From positions 1 to 24,464 of the forward strand of contig JBOGGE010000022.1 in assembly GCA_050743865.1 (NCBI GenBank): DNA of 24,464 bases, written 5' to 3'. Positions within the stretch are counted from its first letter, which is position 1. Each line of letters begins with the position of its first letter. This document shows positions 1 through 7,443 of this stretch, piece after piece. The stretch comes from DAHUZJ01 sp050743865 (lineage in GTDB: Bacteria > Actinomycetota > Acidimicrobiia > Acidimicrobiales > RAAP-2). Made by a program: the position numbers and the translations under genes. The notes beneath the pieces are model-generated. The model had not been told where the DNA came from. It worked only from the letters and a program-made list of their open reading frames with translations, and did no database searches.

Positions 1-87
1 GATCATCGCACAGCGCCGGCCGGCGGCCCAGGATGCCGCCGCCCGCTCCCCGTCCTCCGTCCGGCCCGGGCCCGGCTCGAGAAATAT

Positions 88-98
88 CAAGTAGCTTG
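88..98. promoter_or_regulatory. possible MarR-type operator upstream of the hydroxycinnamate genes
   Basis: An 11-bp palindrome, CAAG-TAG-CTTG, sits in an AT-richer patch (81-100) about 32 bases before the first candidate start of the hydratase/lyase gene. A TTGTCA hexamer (97-102) overlaps it, with CAGACT 17 bases further on as a weak -10 candidate. A MarR gene lies in the same cluster and MarR proteins usually bind short palindromes, so this is a reasonable operator. Binding is inferred only. Confidence 0.3.
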
Positions 99-129
99 TC
101 AGTCATCGTGCCCTGGGCCAGACTGCCCG

Positions 130-1050
130 ATGGTCGGCGGCGGGGGCGATGGCGGCGGCGGGGGCGACGGGGGCGACCGGGGCGACGGCAGTCAGGCGGC
201 GCCCCGGCCCGAGGACGCGGGCTCCTGGACGTCGCCGGCCGGCACCGTGCGGATCGAGGTGGCCGACGACATCGGCTGGCTGCTGTTCAACCGCCCGGAC
301 AAGCGCAACGCCATGAACCCGACGCTCAACGTGGAGATGGCGCAAGCCCTCGACATCTTGGAGGCCGACGACCGGGCACGCGTCGTGGTCCTTACCGGCG
401 CCGGCGAGGCGTGGTCGGCCGGCATGGACCTGAAGGAGTACTTCCGGGACGTGGAAGCGGCACCGCCGTACGTGGAGGTCGCAGCCCGGCGGGAAAGCGC
501 CGAGTGGCAGTGGCGCCGGCTCATCCACTTCCCCAAGCCGACCATCGCCATGGTCAACGGCTGGTGCTTCGGCGGGGCGTTCACGCCGCTCGTCTGCTGC
601 GACCTGGCCCTGGCCGCCGAGGACGCCGTCTTCGGGCTCTCCGAAGTGAACTGGGGTATCCCCCCGGGGGGGCTCGTGAGCCGGGCCCTGGCGGAGACGG
701 TCTCGTCACGGGACGCGCTGTGGTTCATCATGACCGGCGACACCTTCGACGGCCGCCGGGCGGCGGCGATGCGGCTGGTGAACGAGGCGGTGCCGGCGGC
801 GCAGCTGCGGGAGCGGACGTCGGAGGTCGCCGGCCAACTGGCCCGCAAGAGCACCCGCGTCCTCCGGGGCGCCAAGGTCGGCTTCAAGAAGGCGCGGCTC
901 ATGTCCTGGGACGAGGCCGAGGACTACCTCTACGCGAAGCTCGACCAGGCCGTCCTGGGCGATCCCGAGCGAACCAAGCAGGAGGGACTGCACCAGTTCC
1001 TCGACCAGCGGTCGTTCCGACCCGGCCTGGGCGACTTCGAGCGGGAGTGA
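130..1050 (+). CDS. ech: p-hydroxycinnamoyl-CoA hydratase/lyase (feruloyl-CoA hydratase/lyase)
   Basis: Crotonase-fold enzyme that hydrates feruloyl- or p-coumaroyl-CoA and then splits it to acetyl-CoA plus vanillin or 4-hydroxybenzaldehyde. The sequence follows the Pseudomonas HCHL closely: NRPDKRNAMNPTLN, TGAGEAWSAGMDLKEYF, KPTIAMVNGWCFGGAF, GLSEVNWGIPPG and EDYLYAKLDQ. The oxyanion-hole and catalytic residues appear kept (Met99, Tyr104, Gly149, Glu172 in this numbering). The residue matching Ser123 of the Pseudomonas enzyme is Thr152 here. The ATG at 130 has no clear ribosome site and adds about 30 glycine-rich residues missing from relatives; GTG 247 would give a family-sized protein of about 267 residues, so the start is uncertain. 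The frame is open to the left edge. The ligase gene follows after 7 bases, so the two are surely one operon. Confidence 0.9.
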   Translation: MVGGGGDGGGGGDGGDRGDGSQAAPRPEDAGSWTSPAGTVRIEVADDIGWLLFNRPDKRNAMNPTLNVEMAQALDILEADDRARVVVLTGAGEAWSAGMDLKEYFRDVEAAPPYVEVAARRESAEWQWRRLIHFPKPTIAMVNGWCFGGAFTPLVCCDLALAAEDAVFGLSEVNWGIPPGGLVSRALAETVSSRDALWFIMTGDTFDGRRAAAMRLVNEAVPAAQLRERTSEVAGQLARKSTRVLRGAKVGFKKARLMSWDEAEDYLYAKLDQAVLGDPERTKQEGLHQFLDQRSFRPGLGDFERE

Positions 1051-1057
1051 CCCGATC

Positions 1058-2638
1058 GTGCCGGATCCGGTGATCCACACCAGCCGGTACCTCGAACCCG
1101 CCATCCCCGAGCTCGACCTCGTCTCCTACGTCCTCCAGGACGCCGGGCGCTGGCCGGGGCACCCGGCGCTGGTCGACGGCCTCACCGGTCAGGCCGTGTC
1201 CTACGCCGAGCTGGCCGCCAGCGTCGGGCGGGCCGCCGATCGCCTGGCTACCTGGGGGGTGGGCCCGGGCAGCGTGATCGCCCTGTCGGCGGCGAACGGC
1301 CCGGCATGGGTCATCGCCTTCTACGGAGCGCTGCAGGCCGGGGCGGCCGTGGTGCCGCTCAACCCGACCCTGACCGCCGGGGAGGTCGGTGCGCTGGTCG
1401 CCGCGGCCGGGGTGTCGCTCGTGATCACCGACGACGCAGCCCTCCCGGCTGTTTCGGCGGCTGCCGAGGCGGTCTCCGGGCGCGACGTCGCACTGGTCCC
1501 CCTCGCAACTGTCGCCGGCGCCACGATCGAGGCGCCGCCCGCCCCGCACCGGCCGCCGCACGGGCACCGGGATCCGTTGCGCCGCCCCCACTCCGGAGCG
1601 ACGGCGGTCATCGCCTTCTCCAGCGGCACCACCGGACTTCCCAAAGGCGTGCGCCTCACCCACCGCAACCTGGTGGCCGTGCTGGCCCAGCACGAGGGGA
1701 TCTACCACGTGGACCGGCGCGACGTCGTCCTGGCCACGCTGCCGATGTTCCACATCTACGGGCTGTCCATCGTGCTCGGTTACGCCTTGCGCCATGGAGC
1801 GACGGTGGTGACCATGGCCCGCTTCGCCCTCGACCGGTACTTGGAGCTCGTCGCCCAGTACCGCGTGACGTGGCTCCACCTGGTGCCGCCACTGGTCCTG
1901 GCGCTGGTCTCCCCGGCGGCCGCCGGGGCTGACGTCTCCTCGGTCCGCCACGCCGTCTCGGGTGCCGCGCCGCTCGACGCCGCCCTGATCGAGCGGGTCC
2001 AGGCCGTCCTCGGCTGCTCCCTCGGGCAGGGGTACGGGATGACCGAGGCCTCTCCCGGCATCACGTGGGTGCCCGACGACGGCAGCGGCCGTTGCCCGCC
2101 CGGCTCCGTCGGGCTCCTGGTGGCCGGCACCGAGGCCCGGGTGGTCGATCCCGAGACGGGCGCCGACACCCCGGGCCCGGGCGAGATGTGGGTCCGCGGC
2201 CCGCAGGTCATGGCCGGCTACCTGGACGATCCCGAGGCGACGGCGGCGACGTTGCATGAGGGCTGGTTGCGCACCGGCGACATCGTCCGCGTCGGCGCCG
2301 ACGGCGTCTGGTGGGTGGTCGACCGCCTCAAGGAGCTGATCAAGTACCGAGGGTGGCAGGTCGCACCGGCAGAGCTGGAAGCGGCGCTCCTCGCCCACCC
2401 GTCGGTGGAGGACGCCGCCGTTGCCGGCATCCCCGATCCCGAGGCCGGGGAACTGCCCGTGGCCTGGGTCGTGCGCCGGGCTCCGGTCGGCGACACCGAG
2501 CTGGTGGACTGGGTGGCCGAGCGGGTGGCGCCCTACAAAAAGGTCCGGCGAATCCACTTTGTCGACCGCATCCCCCGGTCGCCGTCCGGCAAGGTCCTCC
2601 GGCGGGTCCTGGTCGGACAGGCGCCGATCGGAACGTAG
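1058..2638 (+). CDS. fcs: feruloyl-/4-coumaroyl-CoA ligase (AMP-binding)
   Basis: Member of the adenylate-forming ANL superfamily. It activates a hydroxycinnamic acid with ATP and CoA, giving the substrate of the upstream hydratase/lyase. Visible motifs are the phosphate loop SSGTTGLPKGV (188-198), the A5-type GYGMTEASPG, the hinge region around GWLRTGDIVRVG, and DRLKELIKYRGWQV. The C-terminal PRSPSGKVLRR carries the acyl-adenylate-forming lysine (Lys512). The 526-residue length is normal for 4-coumarate-CoA ligases. The start is GTG, 7 bases after the lyase stop, with a GGGAG element inside the end of that gene. The adjacent hydratase/lyase makes a hydroxycinnamate substrate much more likely than a fatty acid. 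Ferulate, p-coumarate and caffeate cannot be told apart from sequence alone. Confidence 0.9.
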   Translation: MPDPVIHTSRYLEPAIPELDLVSYVLQDAGRWPGHPALVDGLTGQAVSYAELAASVGRAADRLATWGVGPGSVIALSAANGPAWVIAFYGALQAGAAVVPLNPTLTAGEVGALVAAAGVSLVITDDAALPAVSAAAEAVSGRDVALVPLATVAGATIEAPPAPHRPPHGHRDPLRRPHSGATAVIAFSSGTTGLPKGVRLTHRNLVAVLAQHEGIYHVDRRDVVLATLPMFHIYGLSIVLGYALRHGATVVTMARFALDRYLELVAQYRVTWLHLVPPLVLALVSPAAAGADVSSVRHAVSGAAPLDAALIERVQAVLGCSLGQGYGMTEASPGITWVPDDGSGRCPPGSVGLLVAGTEARVVDPETGADTPGPGEMWVRGPQVMAGYLDDPEATAATLHEGWLRTGDIVRVGADGVWWVVDRLKELIKYRGWQVAPAELEAALLAHPSVEDAAVAGIPDPEAGELPVAWVVRRAPVGDTELVDWVAERVAPYKKVRRIHFVDRIPRSPSGKVLRRVLVGQAPIGT

Positions 2639-2645
2639 CCCGGAG

Positions 2646-2780
2646 GTTCAGCTGGCCCCGACGTTCAGCTGGCCCGACGTTCAGCTGGCCCGGCCGTTCG
2701 GCTGGCCCCGACGTTCGGCTGGCCCCGACGTTCAGCTGGCCCGGCCGTTCGGCTGGCCCCGACGTTCAGCTGACCCGGCC
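2646..2780. repeat. tandem array, eight copies of a 17-bp unit
   Basis: Eight head-to-tail units fill the gap between the convergent ligase and marR genes. The unit is GTTC(A/G)GCTGGCCC(C/G)G(A/C)C, starting at 2646, 2663 (16 bp, one base short), 2679, 2696, 2713, 2730, 2747 and 2764. Units vary at two places: A or G at position 5, and CCGAC or CGGCC at the end. There is no unique spacer between units, so this is a simple minisatellite and not a CRISPR. The marR stop codon (2766-2768, minus strand) lies inside the last unit. Confidence 0.95.
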
Positions 2781-3260
2781 CGGCTTCTGCCTGGCGGCAC
2801 CACCGGTCGGGGCAAAGGAGCCGACGCAGGTCGAGAGCGCCTGGCGGAAACCCCGGATCTGGGCAACGGTCAACCGCGCCACCATCTGGTGCTCGAGCGC
2901 GTCCACGGCCTGGTCGCAAGCGCCGAGAAGCGCCCGGCCCTCCGGCGTCAGGTCGATCCGGAGGACACGGCGGTTGCCCTCGTGCGTCGACCGGCGGGCC
3001 AGCCCCTTCCGCTCGAGCACGGCGATCATCTCGCTCCCGGCTTGGGGGCTCACGAACGAGCGGCGGGCCAGCTGCGCGCCCGAGATCCCTGGATGCCGGC
3101 CGAGCACGCTCAACGCCGTGAACTGCGACACGGTGACCCCGACGGCGGCGACGATGGCGTCCAGGTCCGCTCGCACCGCCAGCTCCAGCTGCTTCACCAG
3201 GTACGTGAGCCGGGGAGGAGCCGGTCCGACCGTCGGCTGGCGGCGCTCCGGGGCGGGCAC
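2766..3260 (-). CDS. MarR-family transcriptional regulator
   Basis: Winged-helix repressor of the MarR family, about 164 residues from the GTG at 3260. The DNA-binding region is seen as GISGAQLARRSFVSPQAGSEMIAVLERKGL, followed by the wing segment RSTHEGNRRVLRIDLTPEGRALL; the flanking helices would form the dimer. GTG 3260 was chosen because no other canonical start precedes the LTYLVKQLELAVRADLD helix in frame. A TACTGT hexamer ends 6 bases before it and no Shine-Dalgarno is evident, so the message may be leaderless. Several actinobacterial and proteobacterial hydroxycinnamate clusters are controlled by MarR proteins that sense the CoA thioester. Control of the facing ech-fcs operon is the obvious inference. 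The MFS gene ends 89 bases upstream on the same strand, so co-transcription is possible. Confidence 0.85.
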   Translation of the reverse strand: MPAPERRQPTVGPAPPRLTYLVKQLELAVRADLDAIVAAVGVTVSQFTALSVLGRHPGISGAQLARRSFVSPQAGSEMIAVLERKGLARRSTHEGNRRVLRIDLTPEGRALLGACDQAVDALEHQMVARLTVAQIRGFRQALSTCVGSFAPTGGAARQKPGRVS

Positions 3261-3349
3261 CGGCCGACAGTAGCATCGCCGTTCCGGCGTGTTGCCGGCC
3301 CGGACGACCGGCGCCGGACGGCATCGACAACGTCGTGGCCGCCGTCCGC

Positions 3350-4555
3350 CTACCTCGGCCGACCGCCCACGGTGGCCGCCGACGAGGCGGCGACCCCGCT
3401 CACCACCTGGGGCACCAGCACCGCCGCCAATACCACCAACGGCACCGTCCAGCCGCCGGTGGCGTCGCGCAGAGCCCCCATGAGGAAGGGCCCGACCGAC
3501 GCCACCAGGTAGCCGACCGTCTGGGCCATCCCCGACAGCTCGGCCGCCAGATCGGGGTCGGGCGCCCGCACGACGATGAAGCTGAGGGCGAGGGCGATGT
3601 TGGCCCCCTGGGCGATGCCCAGCACCACCATCCAGACGAACGCGCCACCGGCCGGTCGCCACAGGAGCCCGGCCAGGGCCACCCCGTTGAGCCCGACCGC
3701 CACTGCCACCGCCACCCGTTGGCGGGCCGCCGTCGACGCCAGCACCGGCGCCAGGAGGGCGGACGGAAGGCTGGCGAAGCCCGACAGCGCCAGGAGCCAT
3801 CCCGCCGTGGCCGGCCGTACGCCGTGCTGCTCGAAGATGGTGGGCAGCCAGGCCAGGAGCGCGTAGTAGCCGAGCGACTGCAGGCCCATGAAGACGGTCA
3901 CCTTCCAGGCCAACCTGTCGCGCCACAGGCGCCCCCCGACACGCACGGTGCGGACGTCGTGGTGGGCACCCTCCAGCCGGCCCGCCCACACCGCCACGCC
4001 GGCGACAACGGGCAGCGCCCACAGGGCCAGGACGCCGCGCCACCCGGTGCCGGTCGCGTGCTCGACGGGAACGGTGACCCCGGCCGCCAGTGCCGCTCCT
4101 GCCGACAGGGCCACCGAGTAGACGCCCGTCACCTGGCGGGCCCGTCCAGGGAAGTCCCGCTTGATGAGGGCCGGCAGCAGCACGTTGCCCACGGCGATCG
4201 CCGCTCCCACCAGCACCGTGCCGGCGAACAGCCCGCCCAGCGAGGGGGCCGACCGGACGAGGATCCCGGCGCCGAGCACCACCAGGGCGGCGAGGAGGGT
4301 CACCTCGGTCCCGAACCGCCGCCCCAGGACCGGCGCCAAGGGGGCGCAGGCCCCGAAGGCCAGCACCGGAACGGTCGTGAGCGTCCCGGCGACCGCGCTC
4401 GAGAGCCCGGTCGACCGCTGCACCTCGGCGAGCACCGGCGCCATCGACGCCAGTGCCGGGCGAAGGTTGAACGCCAGGATGACGACCGCCACCACCACCG
4501 CCAGGTGCTCCACCTGCCGGTGACCGCCGGTCTGGGCCGACGCCTCGTCGTTCAC
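3350..4555 (-). CDS. MFS transporter, CynX/NimT-like
   Basis: Inner-membrane major facilitator of 401 residues with about twelve hydrophobic segments. Characteristic pieces are VILAFNLRPALASMAPVL near the N terminus, GNVLLPALIKRDFPGRARQVTGVYSVALS in the first half, and GYYALLAWLPTIFEQHGVRPATAGWLLALSGFASL in the second. These match the cyanate/nitroimidazole (CynX/NimT) branch of the superfamily. The start is GTG 4555. The substrate is not known. Its place between marR and the hydroxycinnamate genes suggests uptake of an aromatic acid or export of a toxic aldehyde or acid, but members of this branch carry many small organic anions. The marR gene lies downstream on the same strand. A tandem-repeat array occupies the DNA just upstream of the start. 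Confidence 0.85.
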   Translation of the reverse strand: MNDEASAQTGGHRQVEHLAVVVAVVILAFNLRPALASMAPVLAEVQRSTGLSSAVAGTLTTVPVLAFGACAPLAPVLGRRFGTEVTLLAALVVLGAGILVRSAPSLGGLFAGTVLVGAAIAVGNVLLPALIKRDFPGRARQVTGVYSVALSAGAALAAGVTVPVEHATGTGWRGVLALWALPVVAGVAVWAGRLEGAHHDVRTVRVGGRLWRDRLAWKVTVFMGLQSLGYYALLAWLPTIFEQHGVRPATAGWLLALSGFASLPSALLAPVLASTAARQRVAVAVAVGLNGVALAGLLWRPAGGAFVWMVVLGIAQGANIALALSFIVVRAPDPDLAAELSGMAQTVGYLVASVGPFLMGALRDATGGWTVPLVVLAAVLVPQVVSGVAASSAATVGGRPR

Positions 4556-4567
4556 CGCGTGGTCACC

Positions 4568-4640
4568 GGCGAACCGGCCCGGGGGCGAACCGGCCCGGGG
4601 GCGAACCGGCCCGGCAGCGAACCGGCCCGGCGGCGAACCA
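4568..4640. repeat. tandem array, about 4.5 copies of a 16-bp unit
   Basis: The units are GGCGAACCGGCCCGGG-like, starting at 4568, 4584, 4600, 4616 and a partial copy at 4632. The array lies between the divergent MFS start and the transposase remnant. Its reverse complement shares a GGCC(G)GTTCG(G)C core with the 17-bp array at 2646-2780, so the marR-MFS pair has related GC-rich arrays on both sides. The reading frame of the transposase remnant stays open through the array. Confidence 0.9.
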
Positions 4641-4641
4641 C

Positions 4642-5472
4642 GGGTCGGGCCGCACCCACGACTACCTGTTGTCCGATCGCCGGGTCGTCATCTCCTATGA
4701 CGCCGGTCGGCGGCGCTTCGCCTGCCGCCAGGTCACCCGGCTCGACCCCGAGACCGGCCACCAGAGCCAGATCCTCACCACCAGAGGCGACGAAGACCCC
4801 GCCCTCAACGCCCATCCCATGTTCAGCCGCTCGAGCCAGGAGAACTTCTTCAGGTACATGCGGGCCCACTTCGCCCTCGACGCCCTCGACGCCTACGTCA
4901 CGGTCGGCGACGACCCCGACCGCCCGGTCCCCAACCCGGCCCGCCGAAAAGCCGATCGGGCCCTGGCCGAGGCCCAACGAAGCCTGGCCAGAGCCGAGGT
5001 GACCGAAGGGCGAGCCTCCCTGGAACAAAGGGGCGGCGACCCAGCCATCGTCGACGCCTTCGTCGAGGCGAACGCTGAGATCGAGCGCCTGGCGGAGGCT
5101 GCCAGGGCGATCCCCGCCCGTGTGCGGTTGGGCCAGGTGCGCCCGGGCTCGGTGCGAATGGCCCCCGATCGCAAGCGCATCCACGACGCCATCCGAATGG
5201 CCACCTACAACGCCGAGTCGGCCCTTGCCCGCCTGCTCGGCCCGCACTACGCCCGGGCGCAGGACGAGGCCCGCACGCTCTTGCGCGAAGCGTTCACCAC
5301 GTCCGCCGACGTCGTGGTCGTCGGCGAGGAGCTCCACGTGCGCCTGGATCCGCTCTCGGCACCCCGGCGAAGCCGGGCCATCGCCGGGCTCTGCGAGGAG
5401 CTCACCGTCGCCAGAGCCACCTTCCCAGGCACCTTCCTTACGGTCGTCTACTCGGTCAAGGACGCCCGATGA
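4642..5472 (+). pseudogene. 5'-truncated DDE-type transposase remnant
   Basis: The reading frame ends normally at 5472. Recognisable protein begins upstream of its first start codon (TTG 4669): the in-frame codons before it encode GRTHDYLLSDRRVVISYD with no canonical start, so the N-terminal part has been lost. The segment RSSQENFFRYM resembles the region of the last catalytic acidic residue in long DDE transposases. It is followed by NPARRKADRALAEAQRSLARAE, a charged helical, probably coiled-coil stretch, and an RKRIHDAIRMATYNAESALARLL helix typical of the C-terminal part of these proteins. I cannot assign the IS family. Roughly half or more of the protein is missing and no terminal inverted repeats were seen. 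The 235 bases after it, up to the SDR gene, hold nothing I can support. Confidence 0.7.
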
Positions 5473-5707
5473 CAACTCAGCGATCATCACACCATGCAAG
5501 GAGGTCTGGATTCGGGGCCGCACCCGGCAGCCCCTGCCAGCATTTCATCCCTTGCAGGTGACCGCCCATACCTTGGGCACTCTTGGAAGAGCACGTCGGT
5601 TCACCCGTGGCCTTGCCACCTCTTGCCCGAGCGTGCGCATTCGTAGCGCGCCCGGGCCGGCTCGAGCGCCAGTGGCACGCGAGGAAGAGCGGCTTGCGTC
5701 TCCGTGG

Positions 5708-6451
5708 TCAGGTCATCGTCAGGCCGCCATCGATGCTGATCGACTGGCCCGTCATGTAGGTCGACTCGTCGGAGAGCAGGTACACGAGGATCGGAGCGAT
5801 CTCGCTCGGGGTCGCCTGGCGAGCGAGCGGCACGGTTCGCCGCACGAGCGCGGCATGGGCCTCTTTGCCGCCCATGGCGTTGATAGTGGGGTTGTTGAAG
5901 GCGGTGTCGGTCCAGCCCGGGCAGACCGCGTTGGCTCGCACGTTGTCCTTGGCGAGCTCCGTCGCGAGCGAACGCGTGAGGGACATGACCGCCGCCTTCG
6001 TGGCGCCGTAGACACCAGCGCCGATCTTCCCAGCGACCGATGCCATGTTGACGATCGAGCCGTTGCCCGAGGCGCGGAGCGCGCCAATCGCGTGCTTTGC
6101 ACCGAAGAACTGGCCGCGAACGTTCACGGCGAAGGACAGGTCCCAGTCCTCGGCCGACAGCGTCTCGAGGCTGCCCGCGATCTGGATGGCAGCCAACTGG
6201 CACAGCCCATCCAGCCCGCCCAGCTCGCCCACGGCCCGGGTAACCATTCTCTCGACCGAGGCTTCGTCACGTACGTCCACCTCGACGAAGCCGGTGCCGA
6301 GCTCCTTCGCGGTCACCGCCCCCTTCGCGGCGTCGATATCGGCAATAACGACGCTGGCACCTTCGCCGACGAACGAGGCGACGCTCTCTTTCCCGATGTT
6401 GTCCACAGCGCCGGTGATCAGGATCCGCTTGCCGCTCAGCCGATTGCTCAT
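5708..6451 (-). CDS. SDR-family NAD(P)-dependent oxidoreductase
   Basis: Short-chain dehydrogenase/reductase of 247 residues. The ATG at 6451 is preceded by AGGAGCGGGGC, a good ribosome site. The cofactor loop is TGAVDNIG (13-20), Asp at 38 and 40 suggest NAD preference, Asn110 and the catalytic Ser138, Tyr148 and Lys152 (YGATK) are present, and the C terminus SISIDGGLTMT is typical. The usual NNAG motif after strand 4 is replaced by LAAI (86-89), which is unusual. The substrate cannot be predicted. The gene stands alone between two transposase remnants on the opposite strand from the transporter operon, so a link to aromatic catabolism (for example a dihydrodiol or alcohol dehydrogenase) is only a possibility. 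Confidence 0.85.
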   Translation of the reverse strand: MSNRLSGKRILITGAVDNIGKESVASFVGEGASVVIADIDAAKGAVTAKELGTGFVEVDVRDEASVERMVTRAVGELGGLDGLCQLAAIQIAGSLETLSAEDWDLSFAVNVRGQFFGAKHAIGALRASGNGSIVNMASVAGKIGAGVYGATKAAVMSLTRSLATELAKDNVRANAVCPGWTDTAFNNPTINAMGGKEAHAALVRRTVPLARQATPSEIAPILVYLLSDESTYMTGQSISIDGGLTMT

Positions 6452-6486
6452 GCCCCGCTCCTGGTCTCCTCGTCTCCGCGTGGCGC

Positions 6487-6502
6487 GTGCGACATTTTGC
6501 AC
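6487..6502. promoter_or_regulatory. imperfect palindrome upstream of the SDR gene
   Basis: The 16-bp sequence GTGCGACATTTTGCAC reads as an imperfect palindrome (6 of 8 pairs) with an AT-rich centre, 36-51 bases before the SDR start. It stands out from the GC-rich surroundings and its GTGC...GCAC ends recall the boxes upstream of pcaI. It may be an operator or part of the promoter; no clear -35/-10 pair was found. Confidence 0.25.
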
Positions 6503-6589
6503 CACCCGCCGGCCTTCCCGCCACATCGTGGCCGCGTGGCGGCAACGGACACCCGTTGGGGAAGAGGTCACGGTCCAACCCCCCCGGCT

Positions 6590-6865
6590 TCAGTGGTGGG
6601 GAGGAGTAGTCGGTTTCCAGAGGAACGTCCCGGTCTCCGCCGGGAACTGGAGAGGGCGGTCAAGGCCCTCGGCCTCGCCGAGCCAGCCCTTCTCCTCGGC
6701 TTCACCGATGCGCTCGCCGGCGTCGGTAACGGCCTTGGCGAACGCCACCACGTCGTCGTTGGTCACTTGGGTGACGGCCAGCGTCTCGCCTCCGGCGCTG
6801 CGCTGGACGATGACACTGCGGCGCCGGTGCAGGTCGACGCCGACATAGGGTTGAGGTTGTAGCAC
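6590..6865 (-). pseudogene. IS110-family transposase, N-terminal fragment
   Basis: From the GTG at 6865, preceded by the strong site GAAGGAGGACCAAA, the frame encodes PYVGVDLHRRRSVIVQRSAG and then about 35 residues, through FAKAVTDAG. This is the beginning of an IS110-type DEDD transposase; the first catalytic Asp is the one in GVDLH. After about 6720 the homology ends: the remaining codons (GERIGEAEEKGWL to the stop at 6590) do not continue the RNase H-like domain. The serine-recombinase-like C-terminal Tnp domain is absent. This is therefore a 5' relic, cut off by recombination or deletion after about 50 codons, with its translation start still intact. Confidence 0.7.
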
Positions 6866-6881
6866 TTTGGTCCTCCTTCGT

Positions 6882-6934
6882 CGTGGAGTGCTCGGATTCG
6901 CACCCCCGAGTCTGCTCGGACTCGGTCCTCCACG
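6882..6934 (-). ncRNA. structured leader of the IS110 remnant, possible bridge-RNA relic
   Basis: Just upstream of the transposase ribosome site is a closed, branched inverted-repeat element. The outer stem is CGTGGAG (6882-6888) with CTCCACG (6928-6934). Inside are hairpins GTGC/GCAC (6888-6891, 6900-6903) and CCGAGTC/GACTCGG (6906-6912, 6919-6925). Both loop regions contain the octamer TGCTCGGA (6889-6896 and 6913-6920). IS110-group elements carry a structured bridge RNA in the non-coding end before the transposase, with two internal loops. Position and shape fit, but this is inference from pairing by eye. Confidence 0.3.
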
Positions 6935-7443
6935 GCGAGGGCGGACCTCGCGGTCTTCCTGCGAACTACACGCCATCGGGTACTTCTCCTCGACCCGGCG
7001 CCGACTCGGTTCCGAGCACCGAGGTCCGTCACGCGGGAGCGGTCAGGCGCTCCTTCATCACATCAAGTAGCAGCAGCTCCGGGCCTATCTCCGGCCGCAT
7101 CGGCATTGCCCGACAGGGTATGCTTCGCTCGGCGGCGGACGGGGTCACTGTGTATGCCTTCAGCGGGGACGAGACCGGACGGCGCCATGTTGGTGGCAAC
7201 CGTTCATGAGGCTCCTGAGGTTCGACAGGTGAACAAGCTCTCCAGCACATCGTGGCCGGTACGTTCATCGGGCTCGCCACGCAAGGGTGGCCCACGGTGG
7301 TCCCCGATCCCTACGACCGCACCGCGGAGTAGGTGGCGCCATCGCGCTCCCTTGGCATCGCCGGCCCCCGCGACGACCGCATGCAGGCTGCGCTGACCAG
7401 ACTGCCTGCATGGCAACCCGTCTAGCCGAAGGAACGTGAGCAA
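6935..7443. other. non-coding interval between IS110 relic and transporter operon
   Basis: No intact gene is visible. One short piece may be a gene end: on +, from 7219 to the TAG at 7330-7332, a frame reads HIVAGTFIGLATQGWPTVVP followed by DPYDRTAE and stop, with a protein-like look reminiscent of a regulator C terminus, but a TGA just before it (7216-7218) closes the frame. The left part presumably belongs to the former IS110 left end. A 9-bp inverted repeat at 7380-7412 is listed separately. No convincing promoter for the transporter was found. Confidence 0.35.
7380..7412. promoter_or_regulatory. 9-bp inverted repeat in front of livHM
   Basis: CATGCAGGC (7380-7388) pairs with GCCTGCATG (7404-7412) across a 15-base loop, ending 31 bases before the GTG start of the permease gene and just before its GAAGGAA ribosome site. 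It could be an operator for the local IclR regulator or a hairpin in the 5' leader. There is no direct evidence for either. Confidence 0.35.

Noticed and set aside
2646..2780. Possible CRISPR array
   Set aside because: The 17-bp units abut each other with no unique spacers and no cas genes are present; it is a plain tandem repeat.
86..7071. Shared decamer ATCAAGTAGC at 86-95 and 7062-7071
   Set aside because: Ten-base matches are expected by chance many times in a window this long; the second copy lacks the palindromic CTTG half.
7106..7396. 96-codon plus-strand frame before the permease gene
   Set aside because: No ribosome site, no recognisable protein features, and it spans a likely decayed gene end and an inverted repeat.
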